From Hyperoodon ampullatus (lineage: Eukaryota > Chordata > Mammalia > Artiodactyla > Ziphiidae), in assembly GCA_949752795.1 (NCBI GenBank), contig OX457056.1:202307654-202371653 (forward strand): a stretch of DNA of 64,000 nt, read 5' to 3'. The notes beneath the pieces are model-generated. The model saw only the letters and a program-made list of their open reading frames with translations, was not told the origin of the DNA and made no database searches. Shown here in pieces: positions 23,090-33,262 of the stretch (position 1 is its first letter; each line of letters starts with the position of its first letter). The position numbers and the translations under genes are program-made.

Positions 23090-23470
23090 ATTTACTACCA
23101 AGGGAAAACAACCTTGCTAAACTCACTTATTCTAGTAACTTTTTGTAGAATCCATCAGGTTTTCTACTTAGACAATCATGTTGTCTACAAGTAAAGACAG
23201 TTTGTCTCCTTTTTCAATCTAGACACATTCCATTTCTTTTTCTTGCCTGAATGCACTGTCTAGAATCGCCAGCACAATGCTGAATAGAGGTGGGGCAGAC
23301 ATCCCCACTTTGTTCCTGATCTTAGAGCAAAAGCATTCCATCTTTCACTGTTAAGTACGACAGTTAAAGGTTTTTATAGATGCCCTTTATTGGGTACAGG
23401 AAGCTCTTCTATTCGTATTATGCTGAGATTTTTAAATCAATAGATGTCAAATTTTGCATTTCCCAAATGA
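23090..23470 (-). mobile_element. Old L1 ORF2 fragment, reversed
   Basis: The minus strand encodes a decayed reverse-transcriptase segment (GATGCCCTTTATTGGGTACA corresponds to the inverse of the conserved IKAIYDKPT region). Heavily mutated. Confidence 0.7.
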
Positions 23471-24142
23471 CTGATAAACAAACAAAAACCCCAAAACAAA
23501 ACATACTTCCACATGTACACATTATCTCTGGAAGGATATCCAAGATATGGCGCAGGGAGGGGATAGTTCTTGATCTAGGAGAAAACCCTTGCTTAAAAGG
23601 TCAGACAGAAAGAAGAACATCAGTCTTGACTAAAGTCAAAGGCAATCAGACTCTAGTGGGCAAATGTCCTCAACAGACATGTCCAGTTTAGTGCTTAAAG
23701 TGGCTTCCTCTCTCCTGGAGTGACTTCCATGACTGCACAGGAGGGAGGGAACACTTCAGAAACTCTCCAGAAGCAAATAATGAGTGATAAGCAGTAGTCC
23801 GTCATCTCCTGGAACTTTTCAAAGGAGCTATAGTGGGAGCACAGCTATCTTGGTCACATTCTATCTTGGGTACAACATGATTGTACCCTGGCCTTCAGAT
23901 GTCCTTCCAAAGTCTTAACTGCAATCACATTCTATCCTATGAAGTCCTGCCATATGGTACTGCTGATGCAGGTCAGGAGCTAATAAGGGCACAGGAAATA
24001 CAAAATAAGTAATTATTGACTAATTAAGAGTTAGCCAAGAGGGATCTGCATTTACCAGTTGGATGAAATGCTGTGCTATGTACAGTCAGTAAACTGCACA
24101 TTAGATCCCTTTTGGGTGGAAGGGGCATAAAAACAGGATCAA
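23471..24142. other. Unique sequence, nothing recognised
   Basis: A 103-codon plus-strand frame (23380-23691) starts inside the reversed L1 and has no domain or splice support. No gene called. Confidence 0.4.
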
Positions 24143-24471
24143 GGGACTTCCCTTGTGGCGCAGTGGTTAGGAATTCGCCTGCCAATGCAAGGGACAGGGG
24201 TTCAATCCCTGGTCTGGGAAGATCCCACGTGCCACAGCACAACTAAGCCCATGTGCCGCAAATACTGAGCTTGTGCTCTAGAGCCCACGAGCCACAACTA
24301 CTGAGCCCACGTGCCACAACTACTGAAGCCCGCGCACCTAGAGCTTGTGCTCCACAACAAGAGAAGCCTGTGCACCACAACGAAGAGTAGCCCCCACTCG
24401 CCGCAACTAGAGAAAGCCCGTGCGTAGCAACAAAGACCCAATGCAGCCAAAAATAAATAAATAAATAAATA

Positions 24472-24475
<4 letters not shown>
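24143..24475 (+). mobile_element. CHR-type SINE, ~330 bp subtype
   Basis: Long subtype with (AAAT)n tail, followed directly by a TA dinucleotide run at 24475-24508. No clean target duplication was found; AGGATCAAG versus ATGATTAAG is weak. Confidence 0.88.

Positions 24476-24508
<33 letters not shown>
24462..24508. repeat. (AAAT)n then (TA)n microsatellite
   Basis: Six AAAT-type units pass into ~16 TA units, grown out of the SINE tail. Confidence 0.9.
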
Positions 24509-24510
<2 letters not shown>

Positions 24511-25692
24511 TAAGATATGATACACTGCTGACATAAACCTTTATCTCACAGCGTTTCACTATCCCCTATTTATCCAGTCAAAAATTTTAAATGTCATCTT
24601 ATAATTTCTTTCCCTGCTAAAACTTGTCATTTTTTTTACAAAGTTAATTACATCTTTTAAATTACTACTTGCTAAACCCTGCAAGTATAGGTGAACATGC
24701 TAAGTCAGAATAAGAAAACAATAGGCCACTTGATATGTATATATGAGAAAACCCCATTTCTGATTAAATTAGTTTTAGTTCAACACTGAACAGAATGATT
24801 AGAGTTCTGCTCCAATAGCAGCCTTCATCTAGTATATCTGCATTATTTATCACACTAGGAGAAGGGACAGATTTTATTACTAGGGATACAAATCAATGTG
24901 AGGTTTTAACAGATGGGGTCTTGGTTGGGGGCACAGCAGCCCCTTCAGGTCCAGTGCTAAAAACCATTCAGCTATAAACACTGGAAGACTCAGAGATATT
25001 TGCTTGGCAAATCACTCATGGAATCAGCATCTTGCTAAATGTAATCTGCCTGGTCTGGGCCAGAATGAGGGCCACACATCTGCTCAGGGTAGTCAGCAGT
25101 TAGCACACTAAGCTGCAGCCACAGAGCTATATTAAGTATTATTGCTGCAAGTAGTGTAATAATACTACCACCATATAATTTTCCCCCACTGGGCTATTTT
25201 TAGAGACACTGAATAGATATTGAAGAGTTTGGCATTCAGGGAAGTGCTTCAAGTTGGACATGAGAAACAAGCACTATACACACAGTTCAGATCACTGGAG
25301 ACATGGGGGAGGGGGAGGAGAAAGGCACAGCAGCTTTCAGCAGTGATTTGGCATTAGTGGTTTACCTATCCCTGGGTCCCTGACATTCTGCAAACCTGTC
25401 TCACAAATCCATAGTGTGATGAAGCTCCAGTCCAAATGTGGAGAGGTAAAGAACTTGTCTCTGAGGTTAGCTCTGGGACAGAAATACCCTGGGCTCTATT
25501 CTGGGTCTTATAACAATTCAGTCATGGAAGAGCCCAGACAGAATAAATAAACAAAACTTTAAAACAAAAACTAAATCCACAGAACTCAAAATAATGGGAT
25601 TCAATCCATAAATTGGGGAAATGATTCGCTCATCTTTGTCTGAAGGCTATCAACAAGGTCCAAAAGCTCCTTAAATGTGATTTTCTTCTTAA
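24509..25692. other. Unique sequence, nothing recognised
   Basis: Intronic sequence up to the compound L1 insertion site. No splice-bounded exon seen. Confidence 0.4.
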
Positions 25693-25705
25693 AATAACCC
25701 TTTTA

Positions 25706-28700
25706 GGGAAATCGACAGTAACACATTCATAGTAGGGGACTTTAACACCCCACTTTCACCAAAGGACAGATCATCCAAAATGAAAATAAATAAGGAAACA
25801 CAAGCTTTAAATGATACATTAGACAAGATGGACTTAATTGGTATTTATAGGACATTCCATTCCATCCAAAAACAACAGAATACACATTTTTGTGAAGTGC
25901 TCACAGAACATTCTCCAGGATAGATCATATCTTGGGACACAAATCAAGCCTTGGTAAATTTAAGAAAATTGAAATTGTATCAAGTATATTTTCCGACCAC
26001 AACGCTATGAGACTAGATATCAATTACAGGAAAAGATCTGTAAAAAATACAAACACATGGAGGCTAAACAATACACTACTTAATAACGAAGTGATCACTG
26101 AAGACATCAAAGAGGAAATAAAAAAATACCTAGAAACAAATGACAATGGAGACATGACCACCCAAAACCTATGGGTTGAAGCAAAAGCAGTTCTAAGAGG
26201 GAAGTTTATAGCAATACTATCCCACCTTAAGAAACAGGAGGGCTTCCCTGGTGGCGCAGTGGTTGAGAGTCTGCCTGCTGGTGCAGGAGACACAGGTTCG
26301 TGCCCTGGTCTGGGAAGATCCCACATGCCGCGGAGCGGCTGGGCCCGTGAGCCATGGCCGCTGGGCCTGCACGTCCGGAGCCTGTGCTCCGCAACGGGAG
26401 AGGCTGTAACAGTGAGAGGCCCGTGTACTGCAAAAAAAAAAAAAAAAGAAACATCTCGAGTAAACAACCTGACCTTGCACCTAAAGCAATTAGAGAAAGA
26501 AGAACAAAAAACCCACAAAGTTAGCAGAAGGAAAGAAATCATAAAGATCAGATCAGAAATAAATGAAAAAGAAATGAAGGAAACGATAGCAAAGGTCAAT
26601 AAAACTAAAAGCTGGTTCTTTGAGAAGATAAACAAAATTGATAAACCATTAGCCAGACTCATCAAGAAAAAAAGGGAGAAGACTCAAATCAAGAGAATTA
26701 GAAATGAAAAAGGAGAAGTAACAACTGACACTGCAGAAATACAAAAGATCATGAGAGATTACTACAAGCAACTCTATGCCAATAAAATGGACAACCTGGA
26801 AGAAATGGACAAATTCTTAGAAATGCACAACCTGCCAAGACTGAATCAGGAAGAGATAGAAAATATGAACAGATCAATCACAAGCACTGAAATTGAAACT
26901 GTGATTAAAAATCTTCCAACAAACAAAAGCCCAGGACCAGATGGCTTCACAGGCAAATTCTATCAAACATTTAGAGAAGAGCTAACACCTATCCTTCTCA
27001 AACTCTTCCAAAATATAGCAGAGGGAGGAACACTCCCAAACTCATTCTATGAGGCCACCATCACCTTGATACCAAAACCAGACAAGGATGTCACAAAGAA
27101 AGAAAACTACAAGCCAATATCACTGATGAACACAGATGCAAAAATCCTCAACAAAATACTAGCAAACAGAATCCAACAGCACATTAAAAGGATCATACAC
27201 CATGATCAAGTGGGGTGTATTCCAGGAATGCAAGGATTCTTCAATATACACAAATCAATCAACGTGATACACCATATTAACAAATTGAAGGAGAAAAACC
27301 ATATGATCATCTCAATAGGTGCAGAGAGGGCTTTCGACAAAATTCAACACCAATTTATGATAAAAACCCTGCAGAAAGTAGGCATAGAGGGAACTTTCCT
27401 CAACATAATAAAGGCCATATATGACAAACCCACAGCCAACATCATCCTCAATGGTGAAGAACTGAAACCATTTCCACTAAGATCAGGAACAAGACAAGGT
27501 TGCCCACTCTCACCACTCTTATTCAGCATAGTTTTGGAAGTTTTAGCCACAGCAATCAGAGAAGAAAAGGAAATAAAAGGAATCCAAATTGGCAAAGAAG
27601 AAGTAAAGCTGTCACTGTTTGCAGATGACATGATACTATACATAGAGAATCCTAAAGATGCTACCAGAAAACTACTAGAGCTAATCAATGAATTTGGTAA
27701 AGTAGCAGGATACAAAATTAATGCACAGAAATCTCTGGCATTCCTGTACACTAATGATGAAAAATCTGAAAATGAAATCAAGAAAACACTCCCATTTACC
27801 ATTGCAACAAAAAGAATAAAATATCTAGGAATAAACCTACCTAAGGAGACAAAAGACCTGTATGCAGAAAATTATAAGACACTGATGAAAGAAATTAAAG
27901 ATGATACAAATAGACGGAGAGATATACCATGTTCCTGGATTGGAAAAATCAACATCGTGAAAATGACTCTACTACCCAAAGCAATCTACAGATTCAATGC
28001 AATCCCTATCAAACTACCACTGGCATTTTTCACAGAACTAGAACAAAAAATTTCACAATTTGTATGGAAACACAAAAGATCCCGAATAGCCAAAGCAATC
28101 TTGAGAACGAAAAACAGAGCTGGAGGAATCAGGCTCCCTGACTTCAGACTATACTACAAAGCTACAGTAATCAAGACAGTATGGTACTGGCACAAAAACA
28201 GAAAGATAGATCAATGGAACAGGATAGAAAGCCCAGAGATAAACCCACGCACATATGGTCAACTTATCTTTGATAAAGGAGGCAGGAATGTACAGTGGAG
28301 AAAGGACAGCCTCTTCAATAAGTGGTGCTGGGAAAACTGGACAGGGACATGTAAAAGTATGAGATTAGATCACTCCCTAACACCATACACAAAAATAAGC
28401 TCAAAATGGATTAAAGACCTAAATGTAAGGCCAGAAACTATCAAACTCTTAGAGGAAAACACAGGCAGAACACTCTATGACATAAATCACAGCAAGATCC
28501 TTTTTGACCCACCTCCTAGAGAAATGGAAATAAAAACAAAAATAAACAAATGGGACCTAATGAAACTTCAAATCTTTTGCACAGCAAAGGAAACCATAAA
28601 CATGACCGAAAGACAACCCTCAGAAGGGGAGAAAATATTTGCAAATGAAGCAACTGACAAAGGATTAATCTCCAAAATTTATAAGCAGCTCATGCAGCTC

Positions 28701-29342
28701 AATAGCAAAAAAACAAACAACCCAATCCAAAAATGGGCAGAAGACCTAAATAGACATTTCTCCAAAGAAGATATACAGACTGCCAACAAACACATGAAAG
28801 AATGCTCAACATCATTAATCATTAGAGAAATGCAAATCAAAACTACAATGAGATATCATCTCACACCAGTCAGAATGGCCATCATCAAAAAATCTAGAAA
28901 CAATAAATGATGGAGAGGGTGTGGAGAAAAGGGAACACTCTTGCACTGCTGGTGGGAATGTGAATTGGTACAGCCACTATGGAGAACAGTATGGAGGTTC
29001 CTTAAAAAACTAAAAATAGAACTACCATATGACCCAGCAATACCACTACTAGGCATATACCCTGAGAAAACCATAATTCAAAAAGAGGCATGTACCAAAA
29101 TGTTCATTGCAGCTCTATTCACAATAGCCCGGAGCTGGAAACCACCTAAGTGTCCATCATCGGATGAATGGATAAAGAAGATGTGGCACATATATACAAT
29201 GGAATATTACTCAGCCATAAAAAGAAACGAAAATGAGCTATTTGTAATGAGGTGGATAGACCTAGAGTCTGTCATACAGAGTGAAGTAAGTCAGAAAGAG
29301 AAAGACAAATACCGTATGCTAACACATATATATGGAATTTAA
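25706..29342 (+). pseudogene. L1 ORF2 pseudogene (endonuclease-RT), 5'-truncated, with SINE insert
   Basis: ORF2p nicks target DNA and reverse-transcribes L1 RNA. This copy starts inside the endonuclease (GDFNTPLS) and frameshifts near 25860 where CATTC is duplicated. It is then open from 25932 for 992 codons, across a SINE, to a TGA at 28908-28910; the same frame continues to the natural end at 29342. RT motifs are visible: motif A reads ISIGAERAF (27318-27320 is GGT), where the homologue at 63237 has Asp, and FADDM lies at 27618-27632. The premature TGA replaces the first Cys of the C-terminal Cys-rich motif. Not functional. Confidence 0.92.
26241..26447 (+). mobile_element. CHR-type SINE inside L1 ORF2, frame-preserving
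   Basis: A ~205 bp subtype copy interrupts ORF2 after the residues KKQE. The net insertion relative to the sister L1 is 207 bp (69 codons), so the ORF2 frame stays open through the SINE and its A tail (read as lysines). Target duplication not clear: the site is a GAAACAGGAAACA direct repeat and part appears lost. Confidence 0.93.
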
Positions 29343-29675
29343 AAAAAAAAAAATGTCATGAAGAACCTAGGGGTAAAACGGGAATAAAGACACAGACCTA
29401 CTTGAGAATGGACTTGAGGATATGGGGAAGGGGAAGGGTAAGCTGTGACAAAGGGAAAGAGAGGCATGGACATATATACACTACCAAACGTAAGGTAGAT
29501 AGATAGTGGGAAGCAGCCGCAGAGCACAGGGAGATCAGCTCGGTGCTTTGTGACCGCCTGGAGGGGTGGGATGGGGAGGGTGGGAGGGAGGGAGATGCAT
29601 GAGGGAGGGGATGTGGGAACAGATGTATATGTATGACTGATTCACTTTGTTATAAAGCAGAAACTAATAAAAAAA

Positions 29676-29710
<35 letters not shown>

Positions 29711-29713
29711 AAA
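29343..29713 (+). mobile_element. L1 3'UTR with premature (AAAT)n tail
   Basis: 3'UTR of the first L1 of the compound insertion. It matches 29975-30300 until AAACTAAT. The neighbour then has a terminal ~35 bp ending ACTCCAATAAAGTTG, whereas this copy goes straight into an A/AAAT tail, so its natural 3' terminus is missing. Confidence 0.85.
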
Positions 29714-30345
29714 AAAGAGTCATGTACCAAAATGTTCATTGCAGCTCTATTTACAATAGCCCGGAGATGGAAACAACCTAAGTGTCCATCATCCAATGAA
29801 TGGATAAAGAAGATGTGGCACATATATACAATGGAATATTACTCAGTCATAAAAAGAAACGAAATTGAGCTATTTGTAATGAGGTGGATAGACCCAGAGT
29901 CTGTCATACCGAGTGAAGTAAGTCAGAAAGAGAAAGACAAATACCATATGCTAACACATATATATGGAATTTAAGAAAAAAAAATGTCATGAAGAACCTA
30001 GGGGTAACACAGGAATAAAGACACAGACCTACTTGAGAATGGACTTGAGGATATGGGGAGGGGGAAGGGTAAGCTGTGACAAAGCGAGAGAGAGGCATGG
30101 ACATATATACATTACCAAACGTAAGGTAGATAGCTAGTGGGAAGCAGCTGCATAGCACAGGTAGATCAGCTCGGTGCTTTGTGACCAACTGGAGGGGTGG
30201 GATAGGGAGGGTGGGAGGGAGGGAGATGCAAGAGGGAAGGGATATGGGAACAGATGTATATGTATAACTGATTCACTTTGTTATAAAGCAGAAACTAATA
30301 CACCATTGTGAAGCAATTATACTCCAATAAAGTTGTAAAAAAAAA
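29714..30345 (+). mobile_element. Second L1 3' end (ORF2 tail + 3'UTR)
   Basis: Starts within the ORF2 C-terminus (MFIAALFTIARRWKQPK), stops at 29974, and carries a complete 3'UTR with ACTCCAATAAAGTTG and a poly-A tail. It differs from the first copy at several positions (e.g. RWKQPK versus SWKPPK), so it is a separate L1 lineage, not a simple duplication. Confidence 0.88.
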
Positions 30346-30407
30346 AAAAGAACAATAAATTCAAACATATATAGTGAATAAAAACAATAGAGTTCAAAAA
30401 AAATAAT
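30346..30407 (+). other. Candidate 3'-transduced sequence
   Basis: Non-L1 sequence (AACAATAAATTCAAACATAT and the rest) between the second L1's A tail and a final A-rich run just before the 3' target duplication. This is the arrangement expected if transcription read past the source element into its genomic flank. Confidence 0.5.
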
Positions 30408-30511
30408 AATAACCCTTTTATCAGTATACAGGTTTATATAATGCTGACACCTAAAGAAATCCATTGCAACTCACCCTTCCATCTCTGATTCCACTCAAAA
30501 ACAAACAAAAG

Positions 30512-30726
30512 GGGCTTCCCTGGTGGCGCAGTGGTTGGGAGTCCGCCTGCTGATGCAGGGGACACGGGTTCGTGCCCCGGTCCGGGAAGATCCCACATGC
30601 CGTGGAGCGGCTGGGCCCGTGAGCCATGGCCACTGAGCCTGCGCGTCCAGAGTCTGTGCTCCGCAACGGGAGAGGCCACAACAGTGAGAGGCCCGCGTAC
30701 CGCAAAAAAAAAAAAAAAAAAAAAAA
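30512..30726 (+). mobile_element. CHR-type SINE, ~205 bp subtype
   Basis: Near-consensus copy with a ~24 nt A tail. The flanks are A/C-rich (AAAACAAACAAAAG versus AAAAAACAAAAAAAC), so the duplication is plausible but ambiguous. Confidence 0.93.
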
Positions 30727-30864
30727 CAAAAAAACCCTTGGAATTTGGATGCAACATGAAGAAAATCCAAATGCTAGCTCCTGTTACTCAAATCAGTTTC
30801 AAAAGGTTGCCACATATAAACTACGGTAGTGATAGTCAAAAGTTTAATGTCTTACCCTTCCCTG

Positions 30865-31390
30865 TGAAGATCTAATTTTTAAATTAAGGTAAAATTTGCA
30901 TACAGTAAAATTTACCCTTTTAGTGTACAGTCTGTAAGTTTTGAAAAATGCATACAGTCATGTAATCAACATCACAATCAAGATACAGAACAGTTTCATC
31001 ACCCAGAAATTTCCCCCATACCCCTCCTCCCAACCCCAGCCCCTGGCTGATCTAAATTCTGTCCCTATAATTTTTCCATTTCCAGACTATCATATACATC
31101 AAACCATACACTATATAGACTTTTGAGTCCAGATTTTTTCATACTGTGTAATGCAGGTGAATTCATCCATGTTGCTGCATGTATCAGTGATTCATTCCTT
31201 TTTATTGCTGAGTAGCGTTTCATTATACGGGTGTACCAGAGTTTGTTTATTCACTCATCAGTTGAGGATCATTTGGGTTGTTTCCAGTTTTGAGAGAATG
31301 TATGGATAATGCCACTATAAACATTTATTCAAGCCAGGTTTCCATTTCACTTGGGTAAATTACTAGGAGTGGACTACTTTTGAAAATATC
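30865..31390 (-). mobile_element. Old L1 3' region, reversed
   Basis: Begins with the inverse of an old L1 3'UTR (AAATTTACCCTTTTAGTGTA; CATCACCCAGAAATTTCCCC). It continues into the inverse ORF2 C-terminus (TTTATTGCTGAGTAGCGTTT; TTTGGGTTGTTTCCAGTTTT), the inverse of the conserved YTMEYYSA region. Confidence 0.85.
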
Positions 31391-31726
31391 TGCCTGATTC
31401 TATTTATGCTATTTCTATACAGCAGATATGCATTTTCCCAATGGAATAGCTGTGATTCTAGTTCTGTGATGCTTCTCTTCCTGGTCCATCTACATCATTT
31501 CTCTGCCCTCCTGCACATAGGAAACATCTCCAAATCAGCATCACTTACAAACTTCATTATCATTCTGTTTACTTTCAGCCCTAGATTATTAATAAAAATG
31601 TTAAATATTCCTGACTTCCTCATCAGCACCCTGCAGCATCCTAGGAAACAACGCTCCTTCCTAAGCCACACACACACACAATTTAACTTTACATTTGTTT
31701 AATAATACATGTTGCATCAGTAGTCT
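31391..31726. other. Unique sequence with a short (CA)n
   Basis: No family recognised. A (CA)6-type run sits at 31667-31679. Confidence 0.4.
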
Positions 31727-31741
31727 CTCCTCTATATTCTT

Positions 31742-31953
31742 TTTTTTTTTTTTTTTTTTTTTGCGGTACGCGGGCCTCTCACTGTTGTGGCCTCTCCCGT
31801 TGCGGAGCACAGGCTCCGGACACACAGGCTCAGCGGCCATGGCTCACGGGCCCAGCCGCTCCGCGGCATGTGGGACCTTCCCGGATCGGGTCACGAACCC
31901 GTGTCCCCTGCATCGGCAGGCGGACTCTCAACCACTGCGCCACCAGGGAAGCC
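31742..31953 (-). mobile_element. CHR-type SINE, ~205 bp subtype
   Basis: Reverse copy; perfect 15 bp duplication CTCCTCTATATTCTT at 31727-31741 and 31954-31968. Confidence 0.95.
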
Positions 31954-32214
31954 CTCCTCTATATTCTTAATCAGTTTTCAATCGAGCCAAGAATCTTCAG
32001 CATATCACCTTTAATAACTACAGAAAAACCAAACAGAGCTTTTCCCAACTTATTCCTAGTGTACTCTCTGCAAATCACGGATACAGACAAGGACCAAAAG
32101 AGAGCACTCTCAGAAAATTTGAGGTGTTACTCCCTAACACCAGCCTAAAAGCAACTCTGGGCATTGTTCCTCCTAAAACAGTGTCCTGTCCTAAAAGCTG
32201 TCTTTCAAATAAAT

Positions 32215-32420
32215 GTTGTATTAATTAAACTAGAAGAGAAAAAAAAGTCAGCATAATTAACATACGAAGCAACAGTATGGCCTAATTAATCACCATGAAG
32301 AGCAACTGAACAAAATACTATGCATTTTTATGGAGCAATTTAATCTGGCAAGTAATTAATCACAGAAACACTAAGCAAAACAAATGGATTTCCTTTTAAG
32401 GAAGTCACATTTATCATCTG
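32215..32420. promoter_or_regulatory. Candidate conserved enhancer rich in TAATTA sites
   Basis: Unique AT-rich block with at least four homeodomain-type sites: TTAATTAAAC, CATAATTAAC, CCTAATTAATCACC and AGTAATTAATCAC, the last two sharing an extended core. It looks unlike surrounding repeats and has no coding frame. This texture is common in deeply conserved developmental enhancers; conservation itself cannot be seen from one sequence. Confidence 0.3.
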
Positions 32421-32939
32421 CAATGTATCCCGAACTCTAATTTGTTATCCCAACTCAAAATTTTCCAGTAGACAGTGAATTGTCAGGTTTAGTAGAACAC
32501 TGATTTCTTGTAAAAACAAACACACAAAAAAACCCAAAAAAGAACACTGAGCTTTTCAAATCAAGTTATAGTCCCTGAGCACCCAAAGAGCTGAGGGTAA
32601 TGGGGCAGAGGTACATGGCAATAGGCATGGAGATCTTAACCTCAAGAGTTTTCAATTGAGGTCAGTTTAGTCAAAACCATAGATAATTGCTAAATGACTC
32701 ATGAAAAGAAAATGCTTAGCATTACAAGTGACAATTATAGGTCACAGATATTACCAAAGCCCCAAAGGAAGGACCTTCAATAGCTGACAACAGAAGGAAA
32801 CTGCTTTTGATCTTCAGAAGTGGGGGGGCATATTAATGCAGTGAAATTTAAGTCAAAGAAATCTCCTTTACTCCTTCTCTCCTGTTTTTTTTTTTTTTTT
32901 TAAAACAATCAGGGCCTTATTTCTTTTTTAAAAAAAATT
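32421..32939. other. Unique sequence with a T-run
   Basis: Nothing recognised apart from a ~16 nt T-run at 32886-32901. Confidence 0.4.
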
Positions 32940-33262
32940 ATTTATTTAATTAACTTATTTTTGGCTGCGTTGGGTCTTCTTTGCTGCACATGGGTTTTTC
33001 TCTAGTTGCAGCTACCGGGGGCTACTCTTCACGCGGTGCGCGGGCTTCCCATTGCAGTGTTTTCTCTTGTTGCGGAGCATGGGCTCTAGGCGCACGGGGT
33101 TCAGTAGTTGTGGCTCGCAGGCTCTAGAGTGCAGGCTCAGTAGCTGTGGTGCACGGGCTTAGTTGCTCCGTGGCATGTGGGATCTTCCCGGACCAGGGCT
33201 CAAACCCGTGTCCCCTGCACTGGCCAGCAGATTCTTAACCACTGCGCCACCAGGGAAGTCCC
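32940..33262 (-). mobile_element. CHR-type SINE, ~330 bp subtype
   Basis: Reverse long-subtype copy (left: ATTTATTTAATTAACTTATT tail; right: CCACCAGGGAAGTCCCC). The target duplication is uncertain because both flanks are T/A-rich. Confidence 0.9.

Larger units (their letters stand above)
25706..30407 (+). mobile_element. Compound young L1 insertion (L1 + second L1 tail + extra flank)
   Basis: One 13 bp duplication, AATAACCCTTTTA, brackets the whole 4.7 kb (25693-25705 and 30408-30420). Inside, in order: a 5'-truncated L1 (from the endonuclease middle) ending in an (AAAT)n tail near 29713; a second, slightly different 3' L1 piece (29714-30345) with its own A tail; ~50 bp of non-L1 sequence; and a final A-rich tail. 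The L1 part is nearly identical to the element at 61840-64000. Confidence 0.85.

Noticed and set aside
27344..27802. 152-codon minus-strand frames in L1 ORF2 (also 63262-63720)
   Set aside because: Antisense shadow of the conserved RT domain; identical in both L1 copies because the sense strand is the same.
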